Shown: positions 37,470-48,705, numbered from the stretch's first letter. The stretch: 64,000 nt of DNA from Rodentibacter caecimuris (GCF_001019715.1 NZ_BBXJ01000001.1:1798001-1862000), one strand, 5' to 3'. Numbers and translations are program-made. Notes: generated by a model from the letters alone, not told the origin.

Positions 37470-37591
37470 AATAAAGACCTTCAAAATTAAAAAAGAAATT
37501 AGTTTACTATAATTGTTCAAGTAACCACCTGAAAATCTGGCGCGCATAATATGCTTTAAGAAAGTGAAATTCAAAAGAATATTTTTAGAAA

Positions 37592-37607
37592 TGTGATCTA
37601 GATAACA
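37592..37607. promoter_or_regulatory. CRP site upstream of sdaC
   Basis: TGTGATCTAGATAACA keeps the TGTGA half exactly and has TAACA for TCACA, in an extended palindrome TGATCTAGAT. It is positioned for control of the sdaC-sdaA operon; sdaC is also CRP-controlled in E. coli. Confidence 0.65.
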
Positions 37608-37696
37608 GTTTTTCCATGATTAAATAAGCAAAATTTGGTTTAGATTAAAGTGAGGTTAAAAAGCAATCAATATCTTAACCGCACTTTCTATATAAA

Positions 37697-38680
37697 TTAA
37701 GCGTTCTCAATAGAAAAGGAGAGCACTTCGTTAATACTGGAAGCCTCTAGGGCAATCATAATTAAACGATCCACTCCTAAAGCAACGCCCGATGTATTCG
37801 GTATCCCCGCTTGCAATGCACTAAGAAAGCGCTCATCTATTGCCCGCTCCGGTAAATCGAGCTTTTCACGCTGACGGTTATCCTGCTCAAAACGATGCCG
37901 TTGTTCATTTACATCCGTTAATTCATGAAAGCCATTGGCGAGTTCTAATCCTTTGTAATAAAACTCAAAACGTTCCGCCACACGTTGATCTTCCGGACTT
38001 AATTGCGCAAGTGCGGCCTGTGAGGAAGGGAAATGGTAAATCGCAACCGGCGCATCCTGCCCAATTTGCGGTTCCACCACTTCACTAAATAAAAATTGCA
38101 ATAACGTATCGCGATCCTCGTCCTCTTCTGCCATAAAATTATGTTGACGGGCAGCCTCGACCAATTCTTTCCGACTTGCTGAAAGCGGATCAAGTCCCAC
38201 ATACTCTTGGAAAGCAAATTGGTAAGTCATACTTTCTGCCGGCTTACAATCAAGAATTTGTTGGAGTAAATCATCTACTTCATTAATCAAACGATACATG
38301 TCAAAGTGCGGTCGATACCACTCCAACATAGTAAATTCAGGATTATGGCGATTACCCGCTTCTTCATTACGAAATACTTTGCTAATTTGAAAAATAGGGC
38401 CGCTACCCGCAGCCAATAAACGTTTCATATGATATTCAGGACTGGTTGAAAGCCACAAGGTTTTTGAGAGTTCATTAATCGGTGCAATAAATTCGGTGCT
38501 AAATGTAGAAAGGTGAATATCCGTCACACCAAATTCACTCAAAACCGGGGTTTCAACTTCAAGCAAACCCCGATCGGTAAAAAAACGACGAATTTCAGCA
38601 ATGATTTTTGCTCTGGCAAGTAAATTTTTAATGGAGGCTGAAGGCTGCCATGACACAGTTTGCGAAGTAAGTGCGGTCAT
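37697..38680 (-). CDS. epmA: Elongation factor P lysine-34 beta-lysyltransferase
   Basis: 327 residues, a truncated class II lysyl-tRNA synthetase lacking the anticodon domain (also called GenX, PoxA or YjeA). It attaches (R)-beta-lysine to EF-P so that ribosomes pass polyproline. Features: [16 protein letters not shown] at the start, [20 protein letters not shown] (motif 1 region) near 33-52, [20 protein letters not shown] near 81, [20 protein letters not shown] (motif 2) near 103, and [11 protein letters not shown] (motif 3) near 299. GAGGAAAA precedes the ATG. The start codon overlaps a reverse uptake signal, coding MTALT. Divergent from frdA, a conserved arrangement. Confidence 0.92.
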   Translation of the reverse strand: MTALTSQTVSWQPSASIKNLLARAKIIAEIRRFFTDRGLLEVETPVLSEFGVTDIHLSTFSTEFIAPINELSKTLWLSTSPEYHMKRLLAAGSGPIFQISKVFRNEEAGNRHNPEFTMLEWYRPHFDMYRLINEVDDLLQQILDCKPAESMTYQFAFQEYVGLDPLSASRKELVEAARQHNFMAEEDEDRDTLLQFLFSEVVEPQIGQDAPVAIYHFPSSQAALAQLSPEDQRVAERFEFYYKGLELANGFHELTDVNEQRHRFEQDNRQREKLDLPERAIDERFLSALQAGIPNTSGVALGVDRLIMIALEASSINEVLSFSIENA

Positions 38681-38826
38681 TTTTCCTCTTATTTTTTAGT
38701 AAAATCATCATAAACTTCAACATTGTAAACTAGGGAATTTAACAACTCAACTTTCCGGCCTTATCATCACAAAAGCACGTCAAATAAAAAACCTTCTCAT
38801 TTGATTTGGTTAAATAAATTAACTTT

Positions 38827-38842
38827 TTTGAGGTAGATCACA
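38827..38842. promoter_or_regulatory. FNR/CRP-like site upstream of frdABCD
   Basis: TTTGAGGTAGATCACA contains TTGAG-GTAG-ATCAC (FNR consensus TTGAT-N4-ATCAA, last base of each half different) and also reads TTTGA-N6-TCACA (CRP-like). A likely promoter TTATTA (38880-38885), 17 bp, CACAAT (38903-38908) follows, which places the site near -80. A second weak FNR-like sequence, TTGATTTGGTTAAA, lies at 38801-38814. FNR control of fumarate reductase is known in relatives. Confidence 0.5.
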
Positions 38843-38966
38843 AAATTCACAATTTCTCTGAAATTCCTCCGAAAAAAAGTTATTAATTTGTAAAAAAAGT
38901 GGCACAATGCCTCCGCTCACCCTTTAAAGGGCTTTTATTATACTTTCTACATGATTGGAGGATATC

Positions 38967-40766
38967 GTGCAAACAGTTAATGTCGATATTGCAATTGTTG
39001 GTGCCGGTGGTGGCGGTTTACGTGCAGCAATTGCAGCAGCAGAGGCAAATCCTAATTTAAAAATCGCATTGGTTTCAAAAGTTTATCCAATGCGTAGCCA
39101 TACCGTTGCAGCTGAAGGCGGTGCAGCGGCGGTTATTAAAGAAGAAGATTCCTATGATAAACACTTTCATGATACCGTTGCCGGAGGCGATTGGTTGTGT
39201 GAGCAAGATGTTGTAGAGTATTTTGTAGAACATTCTCCGGTAGAAATGACTCAGTTAGAACGCTGGGGCTGTCCGTGGAGCCGTAAAGCAGATGGTGATG
39301 TGAACGTACGCCGTTTCGGAGGAATGAAAATCGAGCGCACTTGGTTCGCAGCAGATAAAACCGGCTTCCACTTGCTACATACCCTGTTCCAAACCTCAAC
39401 ACAATTCCCTCAAATTCAACGCTTTGACGAGCATTTCGTATTAGATATTTTAGTCGATGATGGTCACGCCCGCGGTATGGTCGCGATGAATATGATGGAG
39501 GGTACACTCGTTCAAATCAATGCCAATGCGGTAGTTATCGCAACCGGTGGTGGTTGCCGAGCATTTAAATTCAATACCAATGGCGGCATTGTAACCGGAG
39601 ACGGCTTATCCATGGCATATCGTCACGGCGTGCCACTACGTGATATGGAATTTGTACAATATCACCCAACGGGCTTACCAAATACCGGTATTTTAATGAC
39701 TGAAGGTTGCCGTGGTGAGGGTGGTATCTTGGTTAATAAAAACGGCTACCGTTATTTACAGGATTATGGACTAGGACCGGAAACGCCGATTGGTAAACCT
39801 GAAAATAAATATATGGAATTAGGACCGCGTGATAAAGTTTCTCAGGCTTTCTGGCAAGAGTGGAAGAAAGGAAATACCTTAAAAACCGCTAAAGGTGTAG
39901 ATGTTGTACATCTGGATTTACGTCACCTCGGTGAAAAATACTTGCACGAACGTCTTCCATTCATTTGTGAGTTATCAAGTGCGTACGAAGGGGTAAATCC
40001 GGTTAACGAACCAATTCCTGTTCGTCCGGTCGTTCACTACACCATGGGCGGTATTGAAGTCGATTTCAATAGTGAAACCCGTATTAAAGGCTTGTTTGCC
40101 GTAGGTGAATGTGCTTCTTCGGGGTTACACGGAGCAAACCGCTTAGGGTCTAACTCATTGGCAGAGTTAGTTGTTCTTGGTCGGGTAGCAGGTGAATATG
40201 CGGCTCAACGTGCGGTTGAAGCACCACAAACAAACCAAAGTGCGGTAGATGCACAGGCTAAAGATGTCGTAGCTCGTTTAGAAGCACTTCACAAACAAGA
40301 AGGTAATGAATCTTGGTCTGAAATCCGTGATGAAATGGGAACCGTTATGGAAGAAGGCTGTGGTATTTACCGCGATCAAGCCAGTATGCAAAGAGCCGTT
40401 GATAAAATTGCAGAATTAAAAGAACGCTATAAACGTATTCGTGTCGCAGATAATTCAAGTGTATTTAACACCGATGTACTTTACACCGTTGAATTAGGTT
40501 ACATCCTTGATGTGGCACAATCTATCGCTAATTCCGCTATCGAACGTAAAGAATCTCGTGGGGCTCATCAACGCTTAGATTACACTGAACGTGATGATGT
40601 CAATTATTTAAAACACACCCTTGCTTTCTACAATGAGAATGGTGCACCGCGCATTGAATACAGCCCGGTGAAAATCACTAAATCCCAACCTGCAAAACGT
40701 GTTTATGGCGCAGAAGCAGAAGCTGCCGAAGCTGCTGCGAAAGCTAAGGAGCAAGCAAATGGCTAA
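38967..40766 (+). CDS. frdA: Fumarate reductase flavoprotein subunit
   Basis: 599 residues from a GTG at 38967 with GGAGG five bases upstream; the H. influenzae protein also starts (M)QTVNVD. It reduces fumarate to succinate at the end of anaerobic respiration, taking electrons from menaquinol through FrdBCD. The FAD-binding [11 protein letters not shown] lies near residues 10-20, [10 protein letters not shown] near 44-53 carries the His that binds FAD covalently, and [20 protein letters not shown] near 228-247 and the active-site [14 protein letters not shown] near 354 follow. The C-terminal tail is Ala/Lys/Glu-rich. FrdB starts inside the last codons. Confidence 0.95.
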   Translation: MQTVNVDIAIVGAGGGGLRAAIAAAEANPNLKIALVSKVYPMRSHTVAAEGGAAAVIKEEDSYDKHFHDTVAGGDWLCEQDVVEYFVEHSPVEMTQLERWGCPWSRKADGDVNVRRFGGMKIERTWFAADKTGFHLLHTLFQTSTQFPQIQRFDEHFVLDILVDDGHARGMVAMNMMEGTLVQINANAVVIATGGGCRAFKFNTNGGIVTGDGLSMAYRHGVPLRDMEFVQYHPTGLPNTGILMTEGCRGEGGILVNKNGYRYLQDYGLGPETPIGKPENKYMELGPRDKVSQAFWQEWKKGNTLKTAKGVDVVHLDLRHLGEKYLHERLPFICELSSAYEGVNPVNEPIPVRPVVHYTMGGIEVDFNSETRIKGLFAVGECASSGLHGANRLGSNSLAELVVLGRVAGEYAAQRAVEAPQTNQSAVDAQAKDVVARLEALHKQEGNESWSEIRDEMGTVMEEGCGIYRDQASMQRAVDKIAELKERYKRIRVADNSSVFNTDVLYTVELGYILDVAQSIANSAIERKESRGAHQRLDYTERDDVNYLKHTLAFYNENGAPRIEYSPVKITKSQPAKRVYGAEAEAAEAAAKAKEQANG

Positions 40767-41529
40767 TTCACCAGTAATGAATGTGGAAGTTTTACGCTAC
40801 AATCCTGAAAGCGATCAAGAGCCACATTTAAGCACTTACCAAGTGCCTTATGACAACCAAACGTCCTTACTTGATGCGTTAGGTTATATTAAAGATAAAC
40901 TTGAACCTTCCCTTTCTTACCGTTGGTCTTGCCGTATGGCAATCTGCGGTTCTTGTGGAATGATGGTTAATAATAAGCCAAAACTGGCATGTAAAACTTT
41001 TTTACGTGATTACAGTGGTCATATGCGTATTGAACCGTTGGCAAACTTCCCTATTGAACGTGACTTGGTAGTAGATTTAAGTCACTTTATTGAAAGTTTG
41101 GAAGCCATCAAACCGTATATTATTGGCAATGAGGCGCCGCCATTAGATGGAAAACCACATCTATCGGCAGAACTTGCGAAAAGCCGTACTAAGCAGACAC
41201 CGGCTCAACTTGAAAAATATCGCACGTTCTCAATGTGTATTAACTGTGGTTTATGTTATGCCGCTTGCCCGCAATTCGGCCTAAATCCTGAATTCTTAGG
41301 GCCTGCCGCAATCACCATGGCTCATCGTTATAACCTTGATAACCGTGATCACGGAAAGACACAACGTATGCCATTGTTAAACGGTAAAAATGGGGTGTGG
41401 AGCTGTACTTTCGTTGGTTATTGCTCTGAGGTCTGTCCAAAACATGTGGATCCGGCTTCTGCAATCAACCAAGGTAAAGTGGAAAGTGCTAAAGATTATG
41501 TGATCTCTATGATAAAACCAAAAGGCTAA
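40759..41529 (+). CDS. frdB: Fumarate reductase iron-sulfur subunit
   Basis: 256 residues from the ATG at 40759, overlapping the frdA stop by 8 bp, with AAGGA eight bases upstream. The [2Fe-2S] ligands are Cys58, 63, 66 and 78 ([14 protein letters not shown] ... LACKT). The [4Fe-4S] and [3Fe-4S] ligands lie in [12 protein letters not shown] (160-171) and [17 protein letters not shown] (216-232). It carries electrons from the membrane quinol site to the FrdA flavin. A reading frame beginning 20 codons upstream is only the alternative frame of frdA. Confidence 0.95.
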   Translation: MANSPVMNVEVLRYNPESDQEPHLSTYQVPYDNQTSLLDALGYIKDKLEPSLSYRWSCRMAICGSCGMMVNNKPKLACKTFLRDYSGHMRIEPLANFPIERDLVVDLSHFIESLEAIKPYIIGNEAPPLDGKPHLSAELAKSRTKQTPAQLEKYRTFSMCINCGLCYAACPQFGLNPEFLGPAAITMAHRYNLDNRDHGKTQRMPLLNGKNGVWSCTFVGYCSEVCPKHVDPASAINQGKVESAKDYVISMIKPKG

Positions 41530-41539
41530 GGGGGAAAGA

Positions 41540-41950
41540 ATGTCAGTAACTGTAAGTAAACGCAAAAAATATGTTCGCCCAATGACGGCTACTTGGTGGC
41601 AAAAACTAGACTTCTACAAAGCCTATATGCTACGTGAAGCAACCTCAATCTTTGCCGTATGGTTCTGTATTGTTCTGCTTTATGGTGTACTCTGCCTTGC
41701 CAGCAACCCCGTTCCGGGATTAGGCATTTTGAGCTTTATTGAATTTTTAAGAAACCCAATTGTGGTGATCTTAAATATCATTACACTGGTAGCAACGCTT
41801 TATCATACTGTCACCTATTTCTTAATGACACCAAAAGTGATGAACATCATTGTCAAAAATGAACGTTTACCACACCATATAGTAAGAAATGCACTTTGGG
41901 CAGTAACCGCTCTTATTAGCGTAATTGCATTAGTTTTAGCTTATATCTAA
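41540..41950 (+). CDS. frdC: Fumarate reductase membrane anchor subunit C
   Basis: 136 residues with three hydrophobic helices. The N-terminus contains [20 protein letters not shown], like E. coli FrdC (131 residues), and the helix-2 region holds [15 protein letters not shown]. With FrdD it anchors the complex and forms the menaquinol site. Follows frdB by 10 bp with GGGG upstream. Confidence 0.93.
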   Translation: MSVTVSKRKKYVRPMTATWWQKLDFYKAYMLREATSIFAVWFCIVLLYGVLCLASNPVPGLGILSFIEFLRNPIVVILNIITLVATLYHTVTYFLMTPKVMNIIVKNERLPHHIVRNALWAVTALISVIALVLAYI

Positions 41951-41963
41951 GGGGAGAGAAAAA

Positions 41964-42308
41964 ATGGTTGATAAAAATCCAAAACGCTCCGGCGAGCCAC
42001 CGGTATGGTTACTTTTTGGTGCAGGAGGTACAGTAAGTGCAATTTTCTTTCCTGTGGTCATTTTAATCTTAGGCTTATTACTACCATTTGGTTTAGTCGA
42101 TCCTGCGAACTTAGTTGCTTTTGCCTATTCTTGGATTGGTAAGCTTGTCATTCTCGTGTTAACTATTTTCCCAATGTGGTGTGGTTTGCACCGGATTCAC
42201 CACGGAATGCACGATCTTAAAATCCATGTACCAGCGGGTGGCTTTATCTTCTATGGTTTAGCAACTATTTATACTATTTGGGTATTATTCGCGGTAATTG
42301 GTTTATAA
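41964..42308 (+). CDS. frdD: Fumarate reductase membrane anchor subunit D
   Basis: 114 residues with three hydrophobic helices; [20 protein letters not shown] at the N-terminus and [15 protein letters not shown] in the middle are the family signatures. Last gene of frdABCD, 13 bp after frdC, with GGGGAGAG upstream. A strong terminator follows. Confidence 0.93.
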   Translation: MVDKNPKRSGEPPVWLLFGAGGTVSAIFFPVVILILGLLLPFGLVDPANLVAFAYSWIGKLVILVLTIFPMWCGLHRIHHGMHDLKIHVPAGGFIFYGLATIYTIWVLFAVIGL

Positions 42309-42321
42309 GAAAATTAGATAC

Positions 42322-42355
42322 AAAAAATAGCGAGTATAAAAACTCGCTATTTTTT
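42322..42355. terminator. Bidirectional terminator between frdD and ndk
   Basis: A perfect 14-bp stem AAAAAATAGCGAGT (42322-42335) with ACTCGCTATTTTTT (42342-42355), giving a U tract in both directions between convergent genes. Confidence 0.92.
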
Positions 42356-42368
42356 ATCTACAATAAAA

Positions 42369-42791
42369 TTAATAATTACAAATTTCCGAATCGGCAAAAA
42401 AATAAGCAATTTCACGATTCGCACTTTCTACGCTATCTGAACCATGCACGGAATTTTCACTCTGACTTAACGCAAACTCCCTACGAACAGTACCTTCTGC
42501 TGCACTTTCCGGATTTGTCGCACCAATCAAAGTGCGGTAGTCTTTTACGGCATTTTCTTTTTCCAATACTGAAACCACAACAGGCGCAGACATCATATAC
42601 TCCACTAATGATTCAAAAAACGCCTTACCTTGATGCTCGGCATAAAAACCTTCAGCTTGCTCCCTCGTTAAATGTACCATTTTTATCGCAACAATTTTGA
42701 ATCCATTTTGCTCAAAACGTGTCAAAATTGCCCCGATAAGGTTACGTCTCACCGCATCGGGTTTAATAATTGAAAATGTTCTTTCTGTCAT
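42369..42791 (-). CDS. ndk: Nucleoside diphosphate kinase
   Basis: 140 residues from the ATG at 42791 ([17 protein letters not shown]), which has AAGG six bases upstream; the longer frame is spurious. It balances nucleoside triphosphate pools through a phospho-His intermediate. The active-site His lies in [19 protein letters not shown] near residues 113-131. It starts 8 bp after the pepB stop on the same strand, forming a pepB-ndk operon as in H. influenzae. Confidence 0.95.
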   Translation of the reverse strand: MTERTFSIIKPDAVRRNLIGAILTRFEQNGFKIVAIKMVHLTREQAEGFYAEHQGKAFFESLVEYMMSAPVVVSVLEKENAVKDYRTLIGATNPESAAEGTVRREFALSQSENSVHGSDSVESANREIAYFFADSEICNY

Positions 42792-42799
42792 ATTCATCC

Positions 42800-44104
42800 T
42801 TACTTTTCTGATTTTGACAACAATAAATTCGCTAATGTTTGTACTCCAATACCTGTCGCGCCAATCGCCCATAAATCATTTGCAGATTTACGATAAGTTG
42901 CAGAGCAATCAATATGCAACCAATTCTGCCGGTAATTCTTCACAAAATAGGAGAGAAAGGCTGTCGCTGTACTTGCCCCTGCTCCAACAGGCACTGTACC
43001 AATATTAGCAATATCCGCAAATGAAGAGCTAATTTGTGAACGATGGAACTCCTCAAATGGTAAACGCCAAAATGGCTCATTTTCGGCCTTAGCCGATTGA
43101 AAAAGCGCTGTCGCAAGTTCATCATCCATTGTGAGCAGCGAATGGTAGTCATTACCTACCGCCACTTTAGCCGCACCGGTTAAGGTAGCGCAATCAATAA
43201 TAAACTCAGGATGTTGATTATCCGCTTCAATTAATCCGTCTGCCAACACTAAACGACCTTCTGCGTCGGTATTTAAAATCTCCGCTGTCACACCATTTTT
43301 ATAGGTAATAATATCGCCTAATTTAAACGCATTGCTGCTCACTAAATTTTCTGCGCAACATAAGTAGAGTTTCACTCGCTGCTTTAATCCTCGAGCAATA
43401 GCTAATCCTAAAGCGCCGGTTAATAATGCTGCGCCCCCCATATCAGTACGCATTGTACTCATTCCATCACTTGGCTTAATACTATACCCGCCACTATCAA
43501 AGGTAATTCCCTTACCGACTAAGCAAGCCAATACGGGGGCATTCGAATCCCCTGTCGGATTAAAATCTAACTGCAACATTGCCGGCGGATTTGACGAACC
43601 TTTTCCTACTGTCCAAATCCCTTGATAGCCTTGTTCTTCCAACTCTTTCCCGAAAATAATCTGAAAACTGACCGCACTTTTCTCCGAATGATTTTCTGCT
43701 TGAGCCGTAATAAACTCTGCCGCACGCTCAACCAGTTTAATAGGTGTTAAACTTTGTGCCGGTTCATTAATTATCCCCCGAACAAAATCGCCACATTCAA
43801 TACGGGCTAATAATTCATCTTGTAACTCATGCTCTAAATGTGGAAACTCAATGGCATAATCTTGTTTTGCTGTGTAAAACCCTTGATAAAATGCCCAACA
43901 AAACTCTAAATTCCACTCATTACCAACTAATTCTACATCTTTAATACCTTGCCCACGTAACTTACGCGCAGCACTCTGCACCAAAGTGCGGTCATTTTTT
44001 TCATTATTTTTTAAGTGAATAATCGCTTCTTCGCCATTAAAACTTAATATCGCATTTTTACCCCAACAATCCGCTGCAGGGCGATTAGAAAGAATAATCT
44101 CCAT
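42800..44104 (-). CDS. pepB: Peptidase B (M17 leucyl aminopeptidase family)
   Basis: 434 residues. A cytoplasmic metalloaminopeptidase with broad specificity. M17 signatures: [20 protein letters not shown] near residues 190-209 (Lys and Asp metal ligands) and [14 protein letters not shown] near 276-289, which supplies the catalytic Arg and metal ligands. It is closer to E. coli PepB (427) than to PepA (503). GGAGAG precedes the start. Two uptake signals lie within the gene (near 43671 and 43984); the latter is the last exact one before the glycan locus. Confidence 0.93.
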   Translation of the reverse strand: MEIILSNRPAADCWGKNAILSFNGEEAIIHLKNNEKNDRTLVQSAARKLRGQGIKDVELVGNEWNLEFCWAFYQGFYTAKQDYAIEFPHLEHELQDELLARIECGDFVRGIINEPAQSLTPIKLVERAAEFITAQAENHSEKSAVSFQIIFGKELEEQGYQGIWTVGKGSSNPPAMLQLDFNPTGDSNAPVLACLVGKGITFDSGGYSIKPSDGMSTMRTDMGGAALLTGALGLAIARGLKQRVKLYLCCAENLVSSNAFKLGDIITYKNGVTAEILNTDAEGRLVLADGLIEADNQHPEFIIDCATLTGAAKVAVGNDYHSLLTMDDELATALFQSAKAENEPFWRLPFEEFHRSQISSSFADIANIGTVPVGAGASTATAFLSYFVKNYRQNWLHIDCSATYRKSANDLWAIGATGIGVQTLANLLLSKSEK

Positions 44105-44202
44105 TTTTTAACTCTCCTTTAAAAGAAAAAACCGGTTAGCGAACTATACCAGTTTTTATAGGGGAAGATAATCTTAAATGTGCTTATTTCATCAACTAAG
44201 GC

Positions 44203-45237
44203 TTAACTTTTTTCTATCATGTATCTTCCTGATTGAAATTGTTTAACATACCATTCTATTGTTTTTCTTAATCCTGATTCAAAAGCTTCTTGTGGTTTCC
44301 AACCTAATTCACGACTAATTTTTGTCGTATCAATTGCATAACGTACATCATGACCAGAGCGGTCTTTTACATAAGTGATTAAATCTTCATATTTTACGAT
44401 GCCATCAGGTTTATTTGGTACAAGCGTCTCTAAGATGCCACAAATAGAACGAACGACGGTAATGTTCGTTTTCTCACAGCTTCCACCAATATTATAAGTT
44501 GCGCCAACCTTGCCTTCTTTAAGCACTTTATATAAAGCTTTAGCATGATCTTCTACAAATAACCAATCTCGAATTTGTAAACCGTTTCCATATACAGGCA
44601 AAGGCTTGCCCTCTAAAGCATTTAATATCATCAAAGGTATCAATTTTTCCTTATGCTGAAATGGTCCATAATTATTTGAAGAATGAGTAATGATAGTTGG
44701 TAGACCATAAGTTCGATGCCAAGCACGAACCAAATGATCACTCGAAGCTTTTGAGGCAGAATATGGGCTACTTGGTTTATAAGGCGAGTTTTCAGTAAAT
44801 AAGTCGTCTTTATTTTCTAAATCACCATAAACTTCATCGGTTGAAATGTGCAGAAATTTAAATCTTGCTTTTTTATCAGCTTCTAAATTATTCCAATAAT
44901 CAAGAGCAACTTCTAATAGCGTATAAGTACCAACTATATTAGTTTGAATAAATTCTGCAGCATCATTGATTGAACGATCAACATGGCTTTCAGCAGCTAA
45001 GTGCATGATGGCATCAGGTTGATGTTGTTCAAATACCCTAGATAGCTCTTTCGCATCACAAATATTGACTTGATTAAAGGAATACCGAGAACTATCTTTG
45101 AGTTTTTGGAGTGAAAACAAATTCGCAGCATAAGTAAGTTTATCAATATTGACGACACTATCTTGCGTGTTTTGGATAATATAACTAATAACAGCGGAAC
45201 CGATAAAGCCAGCTCCACCTGTGACTAAAATTTTCAT
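44203..45237 (-). CDS. rfbB: dTDP-glucose 4,6-dehydratase
   Basis: 344 residues of the extended short-chain dehydrogenase family. It converts dTDP-glucose to dTDP-4-keto-6-deoxyglucose with NAD. The Rossmann [10 protein letters not shown] is at residues 7-16, the [11 protein letters not shown] catalytic Thr-Asp-Glu at about 128-138, and [11 protein letters not shown] (Tyr, Lys) near 160-170. It is the last gene of the glycan operon, nine bp after wbaP. In H. influenzae the homologue (rffG, HI0873 as I recall) also lies here. No other dTDP-sugar gene is present in the window. Confidence 0.92.
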   Translation of the reverse strand: MKILVTGGAGFIGSAVISYIIQNTQDSVVNIDKLTYAANLFSLQKLKDSSRYSFNQVNICDAKELSRVFEQHQPDAIMHLAAESHVDRSINDAAEFIQTNIVGTYTLLEVALDYWNNLEADKKARFKFLHISTDEVYGDLENKDDLFTENSPYKPSSPYSASKASSDHLVRAWHRTYGLPTIITHSSNNYGPFQHKEKLIPLMILNALEGKPLPVYGNGLQIRDWLFVEDHAKALYKVLKEGKVGATYNIGGSCEKTNITVVRSICGILETLVPNKPDGIVKYEDLITYVKDRSGHDVRYAIDTTKISRELGWKPQEAFESGLRKTIEWYVKQFQSGRYMIEKS

Positions 45238-45246
45238 GAAATATCT

Positions 45247-46668
45247 TTAATAAGCTCCATCCCTTTTCAAAACAACATTTACTGTCTTAAATAAAATCGC
45301 AATATCATTCCATAAAGACCAATTTTTTACATACCATGAATCAAAATAAACCCGGGTGTCGTAATCTACATCATTACGTCCACTTACTTGCCAAAGGCCT
45401 GTCATTCCTGGTTTTGCCATTAGATAGTAATCTACATTTTCTTGGTAACGTTCTAATTCATCGGCAACAATTGGACGGGGGCCAACTAAACTCATTTCGC
45501 CTTTCAATACGTTCCAAAGCTGTGGGAGTTCATCAAGACTTGTTGCTCTTAAAAATTTACCAACTTTCGTAATTCTTGGATCATTTTTTAATTTAAAATC
45601 TTTTTCCCATTCCGCTCTAGCTTCAGGATCATTTTTTAATAATTCATCTAATACTTCTTGAGAATTTACTACCATTGTTCTAAATTTTAAGCATCTAAAT
45701 TTTCTACCATTTTGCCCAATTCTTGGATGCCCATAAATCGCATTCCCACCATCTTTTCTAACTGTATAATAAAGATAAAGTAAAATAGGAGAGAGCAAAA
45801 GCATAATTGCAAAAGCTCCCACAAAGTCGACGACTCTTTTTTGTATTCTGGATGATAATTTTGCTAAATTATTATTCACGCGAAGTAGCATCACTTCATA
45901 ACTAAACATAAAAGACATATCTGTACTATAAAGAGGTAAACCACGTAATGTTGGAATAACAGAAACAAAACGATATCCATTTGTTGAAAAATAACGGAGT
46001 AAATCATCTCTTTCAAGATTTTCATTTTCTTCAAGTGCAATAATAAATTGATCTGATTTTTTTGTTGCTAATTTCCACCTATTCTTTTTAACATTAGAAA
46101 ACATTGGAATATTTAAATTTTTTATTTCTTCACAAATATCATTAACAGAGACAAAATGCGTAATTTCCAATCCTAAATATCGCTCACTTTGTAATGCTTT
46201 ATAAGCATCAAAGGCATTATTCCCAGTACCTAAAATAACCGTCTTTCTTAAATACCAAGCTGAATGAATTAGCCATTTTTTTAGTATTACTCGACCCAAT
46301 GGAACAACCGCTAATGCAATTCCCCAAACTATAATCCAAAGCAATCTTGAAAAATAAAGTTTAGAAAAAGAGATAATAGAAAGCTCAAAAATGGCAAAAA
46401 TCACTAATGTACGGATAATTTCTTTTAACTCTAACCAAAAAGGTTTTCGATAAGTATAATGACGTAATCTAATTGTAAGCCAAGCAATAAATAAAAATGA
46501 TAAAAACAAATGAATATAAATTCGATCATCTAATTCTGTATAAGGAATGTATGCTGTGTAATTTCCTTTATAGCTATCAATAAGATAAAGTGCAATAAAA
46601 AAGGATGACGTGAGCGTAAGAAAATCTGTGATTAATAATAGTATTTTTGATAGAGCTAATTTATTCAT
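45247..46668 (-). CDS. wbaP: Undecaprenyl-phosphate sugar-1-phosphate transferase (WbaP-like)
   Basis: 473 residues, the full-length polyprenyl-phosphate hexose-1-phosphate transferase form. Five N-terminal membrane helices (to about 130), a central Rossmann-like domain, and a C-terminal catalytic domain (from about 275) with [37 protein letters not shown] (the catalytic Asp-Glu) and [15 protein letters not shown]. It starts repeat-unit synthesis by loading a sugar-phosphate (galactose or similar) on undecaprenyl phosphate. The start overlaps the preceding gene by 8 bp, with GGAGAAA upstream. Confidence 0.9.
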   Translation of the reverse strand: MNKLALSKILLLITDFLTLTSSFFIALYLIDSYKGNYTAYIPYTELDDRIYIHLFLSFLFIAWLTIRLRHYTYRKPFWLELKEIIRTLVIFAIFELSIISFSKLYFSRLLWIIVWGIALAVVPLGRVILKKWLIHSAWYLRKTVILGTGNNAFDAYKALQSERYLGLEITHFVSVNDICEEIKNLNIPMFSNVKKNRWKLATKKSDQFIIALEENENLERDDLLRYFSTNGYRFVSVIPTLRGLPLYSTDMSFMFSYEVMLLRVNNNLAKLSSRIQKRVVDFVGAFAIMLLLSPILLYLYYTVRKDGGNAIYGHPRIGQNGRKFRCLKFRTMVVNSQEVLDELLKNDPEARAEWEKDFKLKNDPRITKVGKFLRATSLDELPQLWNVLKGEMSLVGPRPIVADELERYQENVDYYLMAKPGMTGLWQVSGRNDVDYDTRVYFDSWYVKNWSLWNDIAILFKTVNVVLKRDGAY

Positions 46669-47575
46669 AGGTTATTTCTCCGAATCGTTTTTCTAATTTA
46701 GGATGTATTTTAGTGCCATAGAAGTCCACGTTCTCCTTTGGATAAACATATACAGCTGTTGAGAAAAGTGTTACTGCTTTCTCAAACTTAACCCCTAATA
46801 CATCTAAAATCTCAGATGGATAATTTTCATTAAATACTTCTACATCGGGAAAATAACCTTGATAATTTGTTTTCTCTCTAGGATGTGTTTTAACTACCAG
46901 TTTTTCTTTATCATAATTTTCAATAATAGATGAATAAATATCAATTTTTTCTTGCTCAGTTAAAACATTATCTTCTGAAAGCGGTTGAGTAAATAAAACA
47001 GTATTCTTACTCTTTAAATTTTTTATTTTATTTACATTCACATCCAATAAAAAAAGGATTTCATCTTGTTCTACTTTTGTTTTTTCTTTCCACAATTGAT
47101 GAATATCAATAATTTCTACTTTTTCTTTTATACAATCAGGAATATTATCATTTTTTGTTAAATAGATCTTTTTCACATTTTTATACATTCCAAATTTAGG
47201 CAATGAAAACAATCTATTTTTTAGACTTCTTTTATAGTTTTTTAACTGATAATTCTCTGTTCCATCTTCAATTAGATAGAAAGGACATCTTTTCAAAAAG
47301 AAGGAAGAACCTAAAATATGATCTGCACCATAGACATTAAACTTAGATAAATCCAATTTATTCTTCCATAGAATTTTTTTAAAGGTAAAATAATTTTTCA
47401 ACAAACTAAAAAAAAGAGCAATATTCCCTTTTCCTTTTTTAGTTCTTACCATCACTTCAATATTTAAATCACTTACATCATCCCCCATAATAAAAATATT
47501 ACCTTCATGATATCGATTTAGCAGAAAATAAATAAAAATCATTCTTAAATTACTAATTATAACTATATTTTTCAT
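46661..47575 (-). CDS. Glycosyltransferase family 52 protein, candidate sialyltransferase
   Basis: 304 residues resembling GT52 (Lst / SiaA-type) alpha-2,3-sialyltransferases: SNLRMIFIYFL at the N-terminus, YLIEDGTENYQL near residues 100-111 (the acceptor or CMP-binding Asp-Gly motif), LVVKTHPREK near 225 (conserved His-Pro) and TLFSTAVYVYPKENVDFYG near 267-285. In an operon that makes CMP-sialic acid, transfer of sialic acid is the natural role. The family also includes glucosyltransferases, so this is not proven. It lies 20 bp after wzy and overlaps wbaP by 8 bp. Strikingly AT-rich. Confidence 0.7.
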   Translation of the reverse strand: MKNIVIISNLRMIFIYFLLNRYHEGNIFIMGDDVSDLNIEVMVRTKKGKGNIALFFSLLKNYFTFKKILWKNKLDLSKFNVYGADHILGSSFFLKRCPFYLIEDGTENYQLKNYKRSLKNRLFSLPKFGMYKNVKKIYLTKNDNIPDCIKEKVEIIDIHQLWKEKTKVEQDEILFLLDVNVNKIKNLKSKNTVLFTQPLSEDNVLTEQEKIDIYSSIIENYDKEKLVVKTHPREKTNYQGYFPDVEVFNENYPSEILDVLGVKFEKAVTLFSTAVYVYPKENVDFYGTKIHPKLEKRFGEITYE

Positions 47576-47595
47576 TTTAATATTCCTGAATGTTC

Positions 47596-48693
47596 TTACA
47601 TATAATACTTAAATATTGTTTCATAAGGTAAAAATGTATTTATATTAAACACTACATGTACGTACAAAATTCTAAAAAAGACAATTGCAGAGTAAATTAT
47701 AGATAATAAAAGTAAAAAATTTCTATACTTTAAATTTTCTAATAGCAATGATAAATAAGGGATGATTGCTATCAAAAACATATCAGAGATCCTAAATGCA
47801 ATTCCTCCCGCTCTAGATAACGAAAAGAAAAGTAATGCATATAGAAATAAGATTATACCTAGCTTATTAATTTTTTTGTTTTCACTTTTATAAAAAATCA
47901 TAGCTAAGAATCCAATAAGAATTACCTTTAGATAATTAAATATATTAACTGGTTCAAGGCTATATTGTATAAAATAGTATTGATAAATCCTAGAAAACAT
48001 ATAATTCACATCTTTATAATTAGTATAGCAATATTCAATTAACACCCCAAACAAATCATAATACATTACAAAACTTACTAATGAAATTAAACCTACCAAC
48101 ACCTTTTTTTTCACATTAAAACTAAGTATAAAATAAGCTATTATATAAATTAAACTCGAACGATGAAAAATATAAGCTAATATTATAAAAAATGAAAATT
48201 TAATAAAGTTTCTGTCAAGTAAATATCTTAAGTTATAGAACAGTATAACCATCGCCATTGCTTGGCGATGACCACTTATATAATAAACATGAAAAAGTGA
48301 AAAAAATAATAATAGTTGTAAATTCTTAAATGGATATCTTCTTACAGCAGCATATAGAAAAGAAAATAAAATAATATTATAGATAAAAATAAAAACATGA
48401 AAATTATTAGTAAAGGTTTTGATTAATGATTCAAACAATAAATATCCATATTCAATACTATGTGGATTAGACAAGAAATAATCTGTATTTATTTCATAAA
48501 GTGGTTTAGCATATGAAAATAGTTCTTGATATTGATAATAATCAGTTCCAATTCCCGTTCGAGTAGATACAATAATAAAAAAAAGTAAAATATTAATACC
48601 AAAAAATAGATTTTTAATATTTCTAGAAAAATTACTAAAATCTATAATACTACCTACCGTTAGTAATGAAAAAAAAGAAATATATATGTACAT
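47596..48693 (-). CDS. wzy: Oligosaccharide repeat polymerase, EpsG-like (Wzy)
   Basis: 365 residues with about ten to twelve hydrophobic segments. EpsG-family motifs: STRTGIGTDYYQYQELFSYA near residues 43-62, SGHRQAMAMVILFYNLRYLL near 139-158, and the AYIFHRSSLIYIIAYFILSF segment near 172-191. It would join flipped repeat units in the periplasm. Between a GT2 gene and the GT52 gene, and extremely AT-rich, as polymerase genes of such clusters usually are. Confidence 0.78.
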   Translation of the reverse strand: MYIYISFFSLLTVGSIIDFSNFSRNIKNLFFGINILLFFIIVSTRTGIGTDYYQYQELFSYAKPLYEINTDYFLSNPHSIEYGYLLFESLIKTFTNNFHVFIFIYNIILFSFLYAAVRRYPFKNLQLLLFFSLFHVYYISGHRQAMAMVILFYNLRYLLDRNFIKFSFFIILAYIFHRSSLIYIIAYFILSFNVKKKVLVGLISLVSFVMYYDLFGVLIEYCYTNYKDVNYMFSRIYQYYFIQYSLEPVNIFNYLKVILIGFLAMIFYKSENKKINKLGIILFLYALLFFSLSRAGGIAFRISDMFLIAIIPYLSLLLENLKYRNFLLLLSIIYSAIVFFRILYVHVVFNINTFLPYETIFKYYM

Positions 48694-48705
48694 AGAACTT
48701 ACTCG

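Noticed and set aside
40699-40758. A 20-codon N-terminal extension of FrdB
   Set aside because: It is the alternative frame of the frdA 3' end. The ATG at 40759 has a ribosome-binding site and matches the family start.
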